NCBI RefSeq assembly: GCF_014655295.1
Contig: NZ_BNBI01000002.1
Span: 186,001-250,000 of the forward strand
DNA length: 64,000 nt
DNA from: Streptomyces fumanus
GTDB lineage: Bacteria > Actinomycetota > Actinomycetes > Streptomycetales > Streptomycetaceae
Reading direction: 5' to 3'
Part shown: positions 1-9,771 of the stretch, piece by piece
Numbering within the stretch: position 1 is the stretch's first letter
How the letters are laid out: every line of letters begins with the position of its first letter
Translations under genes and position numbers: made by a program
The notes under the pieces: generated by a model
The model's database searches: none
What the model was told of the DNA's origin: nothing
Seen by the model: the letters and a program-made list of their open reading frames with translations, nothing else

Positions 1-757
1 CGTCCAGGCCGTCGTAGCCGGGAGCGTTGGTGTCGACGGGCTTGCCCTCGTGGTCGACGTTCCAGGGCGCGAAGTGCTCGTACGGCGTGAAGATCGTGCC
101 GTACTTGGCGGTTATGCCGTCCGAGACGAGGCAGAGGACGTTGTAGCGGAACGCGATCGGGAACTCCGAGACGTACGTCTGGAGCTGGGCGTGCGCCGAC
201 TTGACGGTCGCGTTCTCGTCGGAGGCGCTCTTCAGCTCGACGACGGCGAGGGGGAGGCCGTTGACGTACAGGACGATGTCGAAGCGGCGGTGACTGCCGT
301 CGGCTTCCCGGACGGTGACCTGGTTGACGGCGAGGTAGCTGTTCGCGTCGGGGTCCGTGAAGTCGACGAGGCGGACGGTCGGGGACTGCTCGGCGCCGAA
401 CTCGTCCGTGTACGTCAGGCGGACGCCGGTGGTGAGGTTCTTGTGCGCCTGCCGGTTCTCCGGGTACGCCTCGCGGGACGCGGGGTCGGTGGCGATGCGC
501 ATCGCCTCGTGGACGGCGGTGGCGGTCAGCTCCGGGTTCAGCCGCTCGATGGCCGCCTGGAGCTCGTCGTGCAGGATCAGGTCGTCCCAGTCCCGGCGGT
601 GCCCGGTGCCGGGGGCGAGTTCCTTGCCGGCCTTGACCTCCCAGCCGAGCTCGCCGAGTTCATCGAGGGCGAGGTACTCCCAGGTGGACTCGGTCATTTT
701 GGCGTCTAGGTGGGCGGGGGTGGGGGTAGTGGGGTCGCTGGTGCCTCCGGTGGTCAT
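1..757 (-). CDS. hsdR: Type I restriction endonuclease subunit HsdR (N-terminal part; gene continues past window start)
   Basis: This is the amino-terminal ~252 residues of the DNA-translocating, DNA-cutting subunit of a type I restriction enzyme. The visible part is the nuclease domain: an Asp in FDIVLYVNG is followed by VVELKSA, the PD-(D/E)xK catalytic core (around residues 165-185), preceded by the family phrase YLAVNQ. The helicase motor domains lie outside the window. The ATG at 755-757 overlaps the hsdS stop (ATGA), so translation is probably coupled to hsdS. An in-frame ATG 20 codons further in, at MTESTWEYL, is an alternative start. It is the last gene of the operon seen here; whether the full gene is intact cannot be judged. 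Confidence 0.93.
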   Translation of the reverse strand, partial: MTTGGTSDPTTPTPAHLDAKMTESTWEYLALDELGELGWEVKAGKELAPGTGHRRDWDDLILHDELQAAIERLNPELTATAVHEAMRIATDPASREAYPENRQAHKNLTTGVRLTYTDEFGAEQSPTVRLVDFTDPDANSYLAVNQVTVREADGSHRRFDIVLYVNGLPLAVVELKSASDENATVKSAHAQLQTYVSEFPIAFRYNVLCLVSDGITAKYGTIFTPYEHFAPWNVDHEGKPVDTNAPGYDGLD

Positions 758-1984
758 ACGGCGTCCTCCACGATTTTCTCGGCGTCACGGACGCGGAGCT
801 TGCCGGACATTAGTTGGGGGAGGAGGGTGTCGCGGAGGGTGGCTAGGGTGCGCGATTCGGCCGCTGCTTGCGCAGCCCTGCCATGCAATGGCGAAACTGC
901 CTGCGCGAACTCGGCAACACCCTGGTCGCTCGCCAACCGGATCGGCATAGCCTTGAAATTCTTGCGACTCAGCTCCAGGAAAGTCGACCCGTTAGCCAGG
1001 CTGATCATTTCATCCACGCGAGATCGCATCTCGTGCAGCAGCCACCATCGCAACTCTTCGGACGGCGGCAGGACAACAATAAACCCCTGATTTACCGCAG
1101 CAGGCATCTGAGGCAGAGCAAAAGCTCCGATCGTTGCACGAGAGGTCATGAAAATGGATTGCGCTGGATAGAGCTGAGATGCACAGTTCTTCAGCCCTTC
1201 GCTCGTGATGGTCCTGCCGGTTGCAAATAGGTACGGCGCAGACAGGGCGGTCACGTCAGTTGGAGTGGCCCAAGCAATCCCCCCACCCCAGTATTCTTCT
1301 TTCTTCGTACTGGGCGTCCCTCCGCCGACAACAGTCGCTACCGAACCGAACGTCTCGGGCCCGAAGTCCAACTCTTGCATCGCACAGGAGTAATGGGCGT
1401 CCGCTAGCTCAAGGGCCACAGTCGCGATGCGCTCGTTCACCGCAATCTTGTCGTCTAGCGCCCCGAGCATCTCCACAACCGCGTCTTGTTCCGCTCTTGC
1501 GGGAACCGGCACTTCCTCGGTATCCGCGAAACGCGTGAATTGAAATCGGGCTACACCTGTATGCTGGACCTGATGGATCCACATATCTCCACTGTTGTAC
1601 AAGTCCTGCAAGTACCAGAAGATGAAGCGTGGATTTACCTTCTGGTGATCAACCCTGAGGAAACGCGCAAAGCTAGCACAACTCACGTCCCCAGTGAAGA
1701 GATCAAGAAGCCGCTTGGTAACAAGGAGCGTGCGCCCCGTCGGGCGGTCACGAGTTCCCCCTGCTGTCTCAATCAAAATGTCATCCGGCTGAAGAAGGCG
1801 GCGATGCGCCGTCCTCTCCGAGAAGTATCTAAGCGGAACGCTCGCCACGTTCCCGAGACGCGATGAGGGAAAATCCGTTCCACGAATGGCATGTACCGGT
1901 ACATAGCCGGGCGCAGGCTCCCCCTTCCCCCAGTCCCCGTCCTTCGTGTCGATCAACAATTCACGCAAAGGCACGGTTTTCCGC

Positions 1985-1992
<8 letters not shown>
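754..1992 (-). CDS. hsdS: Type I restriction-modification specificity subunit HsdS
   Basis: The 412-residue DNA-recognition subunit directs both methylation and cleavage. It has the usual two target-recognition domains, each followed by a conserved helical spacer: the central one around LGALDDKIAVNERI and the C-terminal one around TLRDTLLPQLMSGKL. The start at 1992 (MAERKTVPL) lies 8 bp inside the end of hsdM; longer in-frame starts upstream would overlap hsdM further and are less likely. The first domain and parts of the second (roughly 900-1950) are visibly less GC-rich and use more A/T-ending codons than flanking genes, as expected where recognition domains are exchanged between strains. 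The recognition sequence cannot be predicted. No second hsdS or inverted hsdS copy is present, so I see no phase-variation device. Confidence 0.92.
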
Positions 1993-3625
<1,633 letters not shown>

Positions 3626-3640
3626 CGTTCCTTCTTCCAA

Positions 3641-5809
3641 TCAACCAATGGGCAAATTACGTACGGTCGGCACGTCGCCCAGCGTGAGCGTGCCGTCCGC
3701 CAGGCCGGCGATGGTCAAGCTGCGGGCCTCGGCGAGGGCGTCGGCCTGGGCGCGCAGCAGGCATTCCCGGTGTTCGATCTCGGCCAGCAGGGCGTCGAAG
3801 CGCCGCACCTCGCCGGGGGTGAGGTCGGGGAGCTGGTAGTCCTCGATGCGGCGGGCGGGGCGTACCGCGCTGAGGCTGCGGCCGGTGCCCCGGGCGGCGC
3901 CCAGCAGCGCCGCTAGGACACGCGGCTTCAGCGGGCGATCGGCGTCGGGGTCGACGCGCAGGACGCGGGCCGGGAAGGCGACCACCGAGAAGCCGTCGTG
4001 GTCGACGTACAGGGCGAGGCGTGGGGCGAGGGTGTAGACGACGTCGCCGGGCTCGGTGAGTGCCACGCGGTCGTACTCGGTGGCCAGGACCAGCCGGTCG
4101 ATGCGGCGGGCGCCGACGGGACGTTCGCCAGTGACCTCCTCGGGGCCGATGACCGCGTGGTGGCCGTCCGCCGCAAGGTGGCGGTCGTCGACGCGGTGGC
4201 CGGGGAGCCGGATCACCGCACGCCCGGCGATCAGCTTGCCGAGGGTCGTACGCCGGGGCAGGCGGCCCTCACGGCGCAGTACGCCCCCCAGGTAGGGGCC
4301 GTGCACGGACTCGTAGGCGCGGGCCTCCGCCGTCGCGCGCTCCAGGCGGGCCTCGGCCTCGGCGATCAGGGCGGGGCGCTCCTTGACCTCGTCGGACCAG
4401 ATCGTGGCGGCGGGCGGGGCCGGCGGGGTGAGCGGGCCGCCGAAGGCACGGTCGAGGTCGGCGACGGGCACCACGCGGCCATAGCGCGGGTCGTGGCCGT
4501 CGAGTTTCCGGAAGCCTTCCGCACGCCAGAGGAGGACGTCCTCGGCGAGCCGCATGCGCACGTCCGCCGTGAGCTCGTCGGCGCTGATGTCGGCGAGTAA
4601 GACCTTGCCCTCCGCCTCGCGGACGGGGCCTCGGGTGAGCGTCCACAGGGCGGGGCGGTAGCCGGGGCGGAAGGGCAGGACGCCGCCGGGGAGGGCGATG
4701 ACGGACTCGACGAGGTTGGCGCGCAGGAGGGCCGAGCGGAGCCGGGACGCCTCGGTGTCCTTGAGTGCGTCCACGAGCGCGTCGGCAGGGCCCAGGACGA
4801 GGGCCGTGCAGCCGGGACGGAGGAGGTCGGCGACCCGCTCGACCTCCTCCAGAGCGGTCAGGACGGAACGCGTCTCGCCGGGTCGATAGGGGAGCTGGGT
4901 GACGACGAGGTCCGGGTCCGCGAGGTGTTCCTCCAGGTCGGGGCCGGTCTGGACGTCGAGGTCGAGTTCGTCGACACCGGCGAGGAGGAGGCGGCGGCGG
5001 GTGATGCGGGCCAGCCGCTCGTCGGGATCGGCTGCGAGGACGGTGACGCGGTCGCGGTCCTCCGTGTCGTCGAGAAGCGCGGCGAGCAGGTCGCCGGCGC
5101 GGGCGTGCGGGTCGGCGAGGGTGAGGGACTCGCCGTGCTCCAGCCGGAAGCGTAGGTCGGTGAGCTGGGTGAGCAGGCGCCGCAGCTCGGGAACGGCGGC
5201 GTCGGCGGCGAGGGAGTCCAGGCCGAGGCGGGAGCGTGCGGCGAGCAGCCACTCGTAGGCGCCGTGCTCGTCGTAGGCGGCCTCGACGAGGTCCTCGGCG
5301 AGGCGGACGAGCGGGGCCGCGGTGGCGTCGAGGGAGCTCAGTTCCCGCAGGACGAAATCGTCCTCCGCGTCGATGCGTTCGGCGCGGTGCAGCACGGCGG
5401 ACCACAGGGTGCCGTCGGCTTCGGCCTCGTCCGGCGAGCCGTTCGTGCCGTCGGTCAGCGGGCGGCCGTCGAGCCGGCGCAGGCACAGCAGGCTTCCCAG
5501 CGTCTCGACCAGCTGCCACGGCGTGAACCGGTCCCGCAGCGCGACGATGCCGAAGAGGGCCAGCTCGGAGCGGAGTTCCGCCGGAGCGGCGTTGCCCAGG
5601 CCGGACGTGATCAGCCAGTCGGCCACCTGTGCACCGTTGAAGAGCGGCCTTCCCGAGTTCTGGGACACGGCCGCGGGGAAGTCCCGGTGGCGGCGCCGCC
5701 AGGTGGACACGACCGGCCGCTTCACCCGCGCGAACGCGGCGATCTCGGACATCGAGACCAGGAGAGGTGCCGGAGAACGTAGTGTCGCGTCCGGCGTACC
5801 AGTGACCAT
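3641..5809 (-). CDS. HTH-containing, degenerate N6-methylase/specificity-like protein heading the RM operon
   Basis: This 722-residue protein opens the type I operon. Residues ~18-60 look like a helix-turn-helix (SEIAAFARVKRPVVSTWRRR, then a GRPLF wing). The middle resembles an HsdM methylase fold, but the NPP(F/Y) motif is replaced by TQLPYR (around 302-307) and no DPACGSG loop is visible. Later features do resemble the family, e.g. VESVIALPGGVLPF (near 370). The last ~180 residues resemble a specificity-type domain with a closing helix and the end phrase ADGTLTLGDVP. I infer a catalytically dead methylase relative with a DNA-binding role, perhaps a regulator or extra subunit of the system; no function is proven. 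A GAGAGGAAACGGGG stretch precedes the ATG. An in-frame ATG at residue 20 is another possible start. Confidence 0.75.
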   Translation of the reverse strand: MVTGTPDATLRSPAPLLVSMSEIAAFARVKRPVVSTWRRRHRDFPAAVSQNSGRPLFNGAQVADWLITSGLGNAAPAELRSELALFGIVALRDRFTPWQLVETLGSLLCLRRLDGRPLTDGTNGSPDEAEADGTLWSAVLHRAERIDAEDDFVLRELSSLDATAAPLVRLAEDLVEAAYDEHGAYEWLLAARSRLGLDSLAADAAVPELRRLLTQLTDLRFRLEHGESLTLADPHARAGDLLAALLDDTEDRDRVTVLAADPDERLARITRRRLLLAGVDELDLDVQTGPDLEEHLADPDLVVTQLPYRPGETRSVLTALEEVERVADLLRPGCTALVLGPADALVDALKDTEASRLRSALLRANLVESVIALPGGVLPFRPGYRPALWTLTRGPVREAEGKVLLADISADELTADVRMRLAEDVLLWRAEGFRKLDGHDPRYGRVVPVADLDRAFGGPLTPPAPPAATIWSDEVKERPALIAEAEARLERATAEARAYESVHGPYLGGVLRREGRLPRRTTLGKLIAGRAVIRLPGHRVDDRHLAADGHHAVIGPEEVTGERPVGARRIDRLVLATEYDRVALTEPGDVVYTLAPRLALYVDHDGFSVVAFPARVLRVDPDADRPLKPRVLAALLGAARGTGRSLSAVRPARRIEDYQLPDLTPGEVRRFDALLAEIEHRECLLRAQADALAEARSLTIAGLADGTLTLGDVPTVRNLPIG

Positions 5810-5911
5810 GGTTTCCCCGTTTCCTCTCTCGTCCGTGTCAGGTGCTCCGACCCCGCCGGGCGGGCCCTGTACGCGCGGCGGCTCTGCTGTGTCAGCGGGT
5901 GCTCGCCTGGT

Positions 5912-5940
5912 GCCTCAGAACGATACGACGTTTCTGAGGC
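5912..5940. promoter_or_regulatory. Perfect 9-bp dyad upstream of the RM operon (operator candidate)
   Basis: GCCTCAGAA at 5912-5920 and its exact reverse complement TTCTGAGGC at 5932-5940 are separated by 11 nt, so the half-site centres lie 20 bp apart, two helical turns. It sits ~105 bp before the first gene of the restriction operon, where a promoter operator would be expected. The spacer is AT-richer than its surroundings. Regulatory role is inferred. Confidence 0.5.
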
Positions 5941-5958
5941 GCGACACGGTACGGGCTG

Positions 5959-5976
5959 CGATAACGGGGGTTATCG
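5959..5976. promoter_or_regulatory. CGATAAC-GGGG-GTTATCG palindrome (second operator candidate)
   Basis: Seven-bp arms at 5959-5965 and 5970-5976 are perfect inverted copies around GGGG. The two dyads lie 41 bp apart centre to centre, both upstream of the restriction-modification operon. A dimeric repressor such as the operon's own helix-turn-helix protein could bind here; this is inference from position and symmetry. Confidence 0.45.
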
Positions 5977-6393
5977 AAGAAACCTGCCCGGCCACGATCC
6001 TTGGGACCATTTCCCGCCATGCCCCAGGGCCTATCAGATGCCCGTGGCACAGCGTGGGTCTGTTGTCACCTGCGGTCGAAAGGGGCTCACTGTCTGCTGC
6101 AGTGGTTGTTCAACGTGCTCCTCGGGTCCACACCGTCTGGAACTGCGGCCGTGATGGCTTCCAGCGGATCCCCCGGAAGCCGAGCACGCGCTTGAGACCA
6201 TAGCCGCGGGGACGGACAACGGACCTGTCGGTGAATGGTCTCTTCATAGGCGCGCACGTCGGTGTGGTGCGCCGGATGTACTGACCGCGTGCGCGCGGGG
6301 TTCGGGTGTTGCCTGCCGTGCGCCCTCCCCTGCGTCTGCGAAGCCACGCACGCTGGACATCGACAGGTGGCACTGGACTACCGGGGGTTGACG
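5977..6393. other. Non-coding stretch upstream of the RM operon
   Basis: About 400 bp with no convincing gene. Open frames here are short, lack ribosome sites and show no codon bias. Composition is lower in GC than the core chromosome, fitting the edge of an acquired block. No tRNA, integrase remnant or terminal repeat was recognised. Confidence 0.4.
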
Positions 6394-6561
6394 GTGGGCG
6401 AGTGGAAGCAAGGGAAGTGCGGTTGGCCAAAGGCGGCCGGCGGTCGTTGCCAGAACAAGACACTGAAGGGCACTTCGCGCTGCTACTTACACCAAGGCGA
6501 CTGGACGAAGCGCGGCCAAGCCGAGCTGAAGAAGAGGGCGAGCAAGCGGCGCAAGAAGTGA
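6394..6561 (+). CDS. Small Cys/His-rich basic protein, unknown function
   Basis: A 55-residue reading counted from GTG 6394; earlier in-frame starts at 6388 (TTG), 6367 (GTG) and 6262 are possible. It carries C9, C19, C30 and H33 in the pattern CGWP...GGRCQN...SRCYLH, which looks like a compact zinc-binding knuckle, followed by a very basic tail ending KKRASKRRKK. Similar small 'C-G-x-P...G-x-x-C...C-x-x-H' proteins occur on mobile DNA, but I cannot name a function. It lies divergent from the restriction operon, and its codon use (more A-ending codons, many Lys) differs from neighbours, suggesting transfer. A nucleic-acid-binding role is a guess from charge and motif. Confidence 0.6.
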   Translation: MGEWKQGKCGWPKAAGGRCQNKTLKGTSRCYLHQGDWTKRGQAELKKRASKRRKK

Positions 6562-6691
6562 GCTGGAGCCGCGGGGTGGGTGTCTCACTGTGGGACAGCG
6601 GCGACGGACCACCGCGAACGCCTGCGGGCCATCAACACCGAGGGGGTAGTGGGTTCAGTTGCTGCTCCGCGCCGAATCCGCGTGCCCGGCG

Positions 6692-7009
6692 TCAAGCGAG
6701 GGCAGGGGAGAGCAGTAGCACGAACAGGGCGATGGGTGAGAGCAACATCGTCGACATGTGCGCGAGCAGAGCTTTCGGCATGCGCAACACGGCGAAGGAC
6801 GCCGCGCCTATCACCAGCCAGCCGACGTACAGCTTCCGGGCGGACTGCCAAGCGGCGGTCTCCTCCGCCCGGGTGGTGGGCTCCGTACCGATGGCCCCTA
6901 TGGACGCCAGGAGCAGCGCCGCACACACAAGCAGGTCACCGAGAACGACGATCGCAGCCACAGGCCCGCCCGTGAGCTTGGTCTGGACCCAGGATCGTAT
7001 AGCGCTCAT
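6692..7009 (-). CDS. Small membrane protein, hypothetical
   Basis: A 105-residue protein with three likely membrane helices: around residues 16-38 (VAAIVVLGDLLVCAALLL), 61-80 (LYVGWLVIGAASFAVL) and 85-104 (LLSPIALFVLLL). There is no signal peptide, catalytic motif or recognised domain. A short polar loop with EPTTRAEETAAWQSARK joins helices 1 and 2. It starts at ATG 7009, facing away from the small basic gene and reading the same way as the restriction operon, but 880 bp upstream of it with no other gene linking them. I do not recognise the family. Confidence 0.65.
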   Translation of the reverse strand: MSAIRSWVQTKLTGGPVAAIVVLGDLLVCAALLLASIGAIGTEPTTRAEETAAWQSARKLYVGWLVIGAASFAVLRMPKALLAHMSTMLLSPIALFVLLLSPALA

Positions 7010-7091
7010 GAGATCGAGAGCCTACCCATGTCCACAACGGACCCGTGATCACGGCGGCATGCTCGCGTGTACGTCAGCGGAGTCGGCGGCG

Positions 7092-7511
7092 CTAGGTCGT
7101 GGGGATCTCGGCCCATACCGTTTTGCCCAGCGGGTGGCGGGGGTGGGTGCCCCAGTGGTGGGCGAGGGCGTTGATCAGGAACAGGCCGCGGCCTGATTCG
7201 CCCTCGGGGCAGTGCGGGGGTGCTGTGGTCGGGGGGTGTTTTTCCGTTGCCGCGTCCGTGACCTCGATTCTGAGCAGGGACGTTGCCGGGTCGAGGGTGA
7301 GAGTGAGGGTGAAGTCTCGGCCCCTTACGTGGCCGTGGCGTACCGCGTTCGCCGTCAGTTCGCCGACGATCAGGGCCGTCGTGCCGGACGTGTCCGATGT
7401 CGGGGCGTGGCCCCAGTCCGCCAACTGCCGGACGGCGAAGTGGCGGGCCCGTCGGGCGCCTTTCGGGGAGGAGGGGAACTGGGCCCTTGTGGTGGTGGTT
7501 GCTGGCGGCAC
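7092..7511 (-). CDS. RsbW-like ATP-binding (HATPase_c_2) regulatory protein
   Basis: A 139-residue GHKL-fold ATPase of the anti-sigma-factor/serine-kinase type common in Streptomyces. The N box is visible as VGELTANAVRHG (around 50-61) and the G2-like region as GESGRGLFLINALAHHW (around 107-123). It is transcribed away from the XRE regulator/DUF397 pair at 7657-8701. This trio (ATPase, WhiJ-type regulator, BldB-like DUF397 protein) recurs in streptomycete genomes and affects development or antibiotic production. Its partner here is probably the divergent regulator or a sigma/anti-anti-sigma factor elsewhere; that link is inference. Confidence 0.85.
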   Translation of the reverse strand: MPPATTTTRAQFPSSPKGARRARHFAVRQLADWGHAPTSDTSGTTALIVGELTANAVRHGHVRGRDFTLTLTLDPATSLLRIEVTDAATEKHPPTTAPPHCPEGESGRGLFLINALAHHWGTHPRHPLGKTVWAEIPTT

Positions 7512-7656
7512 GGTGGTTCGTCCTTGGGGTTGGGCTCAAGTGTGTGCGGTGCGCGCTTCAGTTGTTACGTTCCGCAGTCAAGGGTCCTCGGGTGGCTCTA
7601 CGGTTGGTAGGGGGCGCAGCTTTACCTTTCGCTTCGTAAGGAACGGACGTGACGCC

Positions 7657-8601
7657 TTGGCCGAACCCATTGATCCCAGCTCGTCCATGGCCGCGTTGTT
7701 CGGGGCGCGGGTGCGGCGGTTGCGGCTCGCCGCCGGGATGACTCAGGCCGAACTCGGGGCCAAGACGCATGTCGTCAGCAGTCGGATCGCCCAGATCGAG
7801 CGGGTGTGCGGGGCCCGGCCCACGTTGGAGCTGGCGCGCGCGCTGGATCGCGTACTCGGTGCGGATGAGTTGCTGGTCGAGTTGTGGCCCTATGTGTATC
7901 GGGAGATGTTCCCGGACTGGGCTCGTGTGTTCATTCAGTTGTCGGAGCAGGCCACGGTGATCGGGCAGTACGCAGGTCATGTGGTGCCGGGGCTGTTGCA
8001 GACGGAGGCTTATGCGCGGGCTGTGCTGAGTCTGGACGTACGGCTCAGTGGTGAGGAGCAGTTGGAGGAGCGGGTCTCGGCCCGGTTGGAGCGGCAGCAT
8101 CGGCTGTGGTCGGCGGAGCGGCCGGAGTTGTGGGTCGTCCTGGATGAGGCGGTGCTGCGGCGGCCGGTGGGTGGGGCGTCGGTGATGCGGGAGCAGCTTG
8201 CTCGGCTGCTGAGCGTCGCCGGTGAGCGTCACATCACCTTGCAGGTGCTGCCGTTCGACCAGGGCGGACATGAGGCGTTGGGCGGGTCGCTGACGGTACT
8301 GACCCTGCCGGACGGTTCCGAGGCGGCGTACACGGAAGGCGCGGACTACGGCCAACTCATGGAAGAAACGGCCGAGGTCAGCCGCTACAAGGTGATTTAC
8401 GATCGGCTGCGGGCGGCAGCCCTGCCCCCGCTCATGTCACTCGACATGATCCGGTCCGCGTTGGAGGGCGATCACCGTGGCGCACACATTCCGTCCGGAG
8501 CAGTACGACGGCGGCTGGCGCAGGAGCAGCTACAGCAATCAGGCCGGTGGCGACTGCGTAGAGGTGAAGGACGGAGTCCCCGGGCTCGTCCCCGTGCGTG
8601 A
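7657..8601 (+). CDS. XRE-family (WhiJ-like) regulator with DUF5753 domain
   Basis: The N-terminal helix-turn-helix (about residues 15-70, RLRLAAGMTQAELG...SSRIAQIE) is followed by the DUF5753 domain (about 85-265), recognisable by VPGLLQTEAYARAV and the ITLQVLPF...GG...TVLTLPDG stretch. I start it at TTG 7657 because EPIDPSSSM upstream of ATG 7687 looks conserved and AAGGA lies at 7638-7642, though the spacing is long; ATG 7687 is the alternative. Proteins of this type usually stop near the start of the following DUF397 gene. Here the frame continues ~40 more codons of low-complexity Arg-rich sequence, giving a 125-bp overlap with DUF397, which suggests loss of the original stop codon or a frameshift near the end. 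Confidence 0.85.
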   Translation: MAEPIDPSSSMAALFGARVRRLRLAAGMTQAELGAKTHVVSSRIAQIERVCGARPTLELARALDRVLGADELLVELWPYVYREMFPDWARVFIQLSEQATVIGQYAGHVVPGLLQTEAYARAVLSLDVRLSGEEQLEERVSARLERQHRLWSAERPELWVVLDEAVLRRPVGGASVMREQLARLLSVAGERHITLQVLPFDQGGHEALGGSLTVLTLPDGSEAAYTEGADYGQLMEETAEVSRYKVIYDRLRAAALPPLMSLDMIRSALEGDHRGAHIPSGAVRRRLAQEQLQQSGRWRLRRGEGRSPRARPRA

Positions 8602-8701
8602 CAGCAAGGTCGGTGGGGGGAGTGTGGTGGTCGTGGGGAGTGCTGCCTGGGCGGCGTTCATAGGGGCTTTGTCGGCCAGTCCAGTAGGCGGGCTCCGATG
8701 A
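8477..8701 (+). CDS. DUF397 (BldB-like) small protein
   Basis: 74 residues with the DUF397 signature: WRRSSYSNQAGGDCVEV near the N-terminus, then VPVRDSK and a final WAAFIGAL. It starts at GTG 8477 inside the 3' part of the XRE gene. Partners of this type act with the adjacent XRE regulator in WhiJ/AbaA-like systems; biochemical action is poorly defined. The C-terminus (8658-8701) overlaps tail-to-tail by 44 bp with the PucR-type gene on the other strand. Confidence 0.85.
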   Translation: MAHTFRPEQYDGGWRRSSYSNQAGGDCVEVKDGVPGLVPVRDSKVGGGSVVVVGSAAWAAFIGALSASPVGGLR

Positions 8702-9731
8702 CCGCTGTCTGGAGGGTGTAGCGGTGGGTCGGGTCGGTGGGGTCGGCGCCGGTCAGGGCGTGGATGCGGGCGAGGCGGTAGGTGAGGGCGCGGGGGGAGA
8801 GGGAGAGGCGGCGGGCCGTTTCGGCGGATACGCAGCCGGTGCCGAAGTAGGCGGTGAGGGTGTCGAGGAGGGGTTGGGGGCCGCCCCGGGCCGCGCGTAG
8901 CGGGCCGAGGGTGTTCTCGACCAGGTCGGCCATGGCCTGGCGGTCGCGGGTGAGGACGGGGTAGACGAGGAGGTCGGCGGCGCGCAGGACCGGGGCGTCC
9001 AGGTCGAGGCGGTCGGCCAGGTCGAGGGCGTTGAGGGCTTCCTCGTAGGAGTGGACGACGCCGGCGGGGCCGGGCTGGGGGCGGCCGATGGCGACCTGGC
9101 CGCCGTCGGTGGCGGCGTACGCCTGCTTGGCGAAGTAGGACAGGACCTCGTCCTGGTCGCCGGGGGCGATGCACACCAGGCGGCCGTCCTTCGTGGTGAG
9201 CAGGATGCTGCGGTCGCCGAAGCGGCCGATGAGGGAGCGTTCGACGTCTCGGGGGACCGGGTCGCCGTCGTCGTACGGTGTCCGGCCGCTCGCCACGGCG
9301 ACGGCGTGCGCGGAGGAGAGGCGCAGGCCGTAGCGTTCGGCGCGTTCGGCGAGGCGGCCCAGGTCGCTGCGGCCGTAGAGCAGGTCGTCGATGAACTCGC
9401 GGCGGGCCGCCTCCTCCTGGCGTACGGCGTGCCGCTGGGCGCGTTCGTAGCCCTCGGCGAGGGCGTCGACGGCCTGGGCGGCGGCGGCCAGCACGGTGTC
9501 GGGGGTGGAGCCGTTGCCGGTGGGCCAGTGCCGGCGGGTGGCGGCCAGGTGGGCGCCGACCAGGGCGCGCAGGCCCAGGCCGGCCTCGGCGGCACGCTCG
9601 CCGAGGGCGCGGCGGGAGTCGAGTTCCTCGCGGGTGAGGCGGCGGCCGGTGGCGGAGGCGTCGGCGAGGATGCGCGCATAGCCCGCCAGATACGGCTCGC
9701 AGGCGGTGGTGTTTCCGTACGTCGTCGCCAA
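8658..9731 (-). CDS. PucR/CdaR-family transcriptional regulator
   Basis: A 357-residue regulator. The final ~60 residues form the PucR C-terminal helix-turn-helix (LLDTLTAYFGTGC...TARRLSLSPRALTYRLARI). The middle resembles a GGDEF-like domain of the CdaR family (GRFGDRSILLTTKDGRLVCI), and the N-terminal helices match the RsbR/PucR sensor-like region. It starts with TTG at 9731 after CAGGGGGCGAGG. It stands alone between the WhiJ-like locus and flotillin, so its target is unclear; family members control purine, sugar-diacid or amino-acid catabolism. Confidence 0.85.
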   Translation of the reverse strand: MATTYGNTTACEPYLAGYARILADASATGRRLTREELDSRRALGERAAEAGLGLRALVGAHLAATRRHWPTGNGSTPDTVLAAAAQAVDALAEGYERAQRHAVRQEEAARREFIDDLLYGRSDLGRLAERAERYGLRLSSAHAVAVASGRTPYDDGDPVPRDVERSLIGRFGDRSILLTTKDGRLVCIAPGDQDEVLSYFAKQAYAATDGGQVAIGRPQPGPAGVVHSYEEALNALDLADRLDLDAPVLRAADLLVYPVLTRDRQAMADLVENTLGPLRAARGGPQPLLDTLTAYFGTGCVSAETARRLSLSPRALTYRLARIHALTGADPTDPTHRYTLQTAVIGARLLDWPTKPL

Positions 9732-9771
9732 GTACCTCGCCCCCTGTGCGCGCCGCGCTCTCCGCCTCTTT

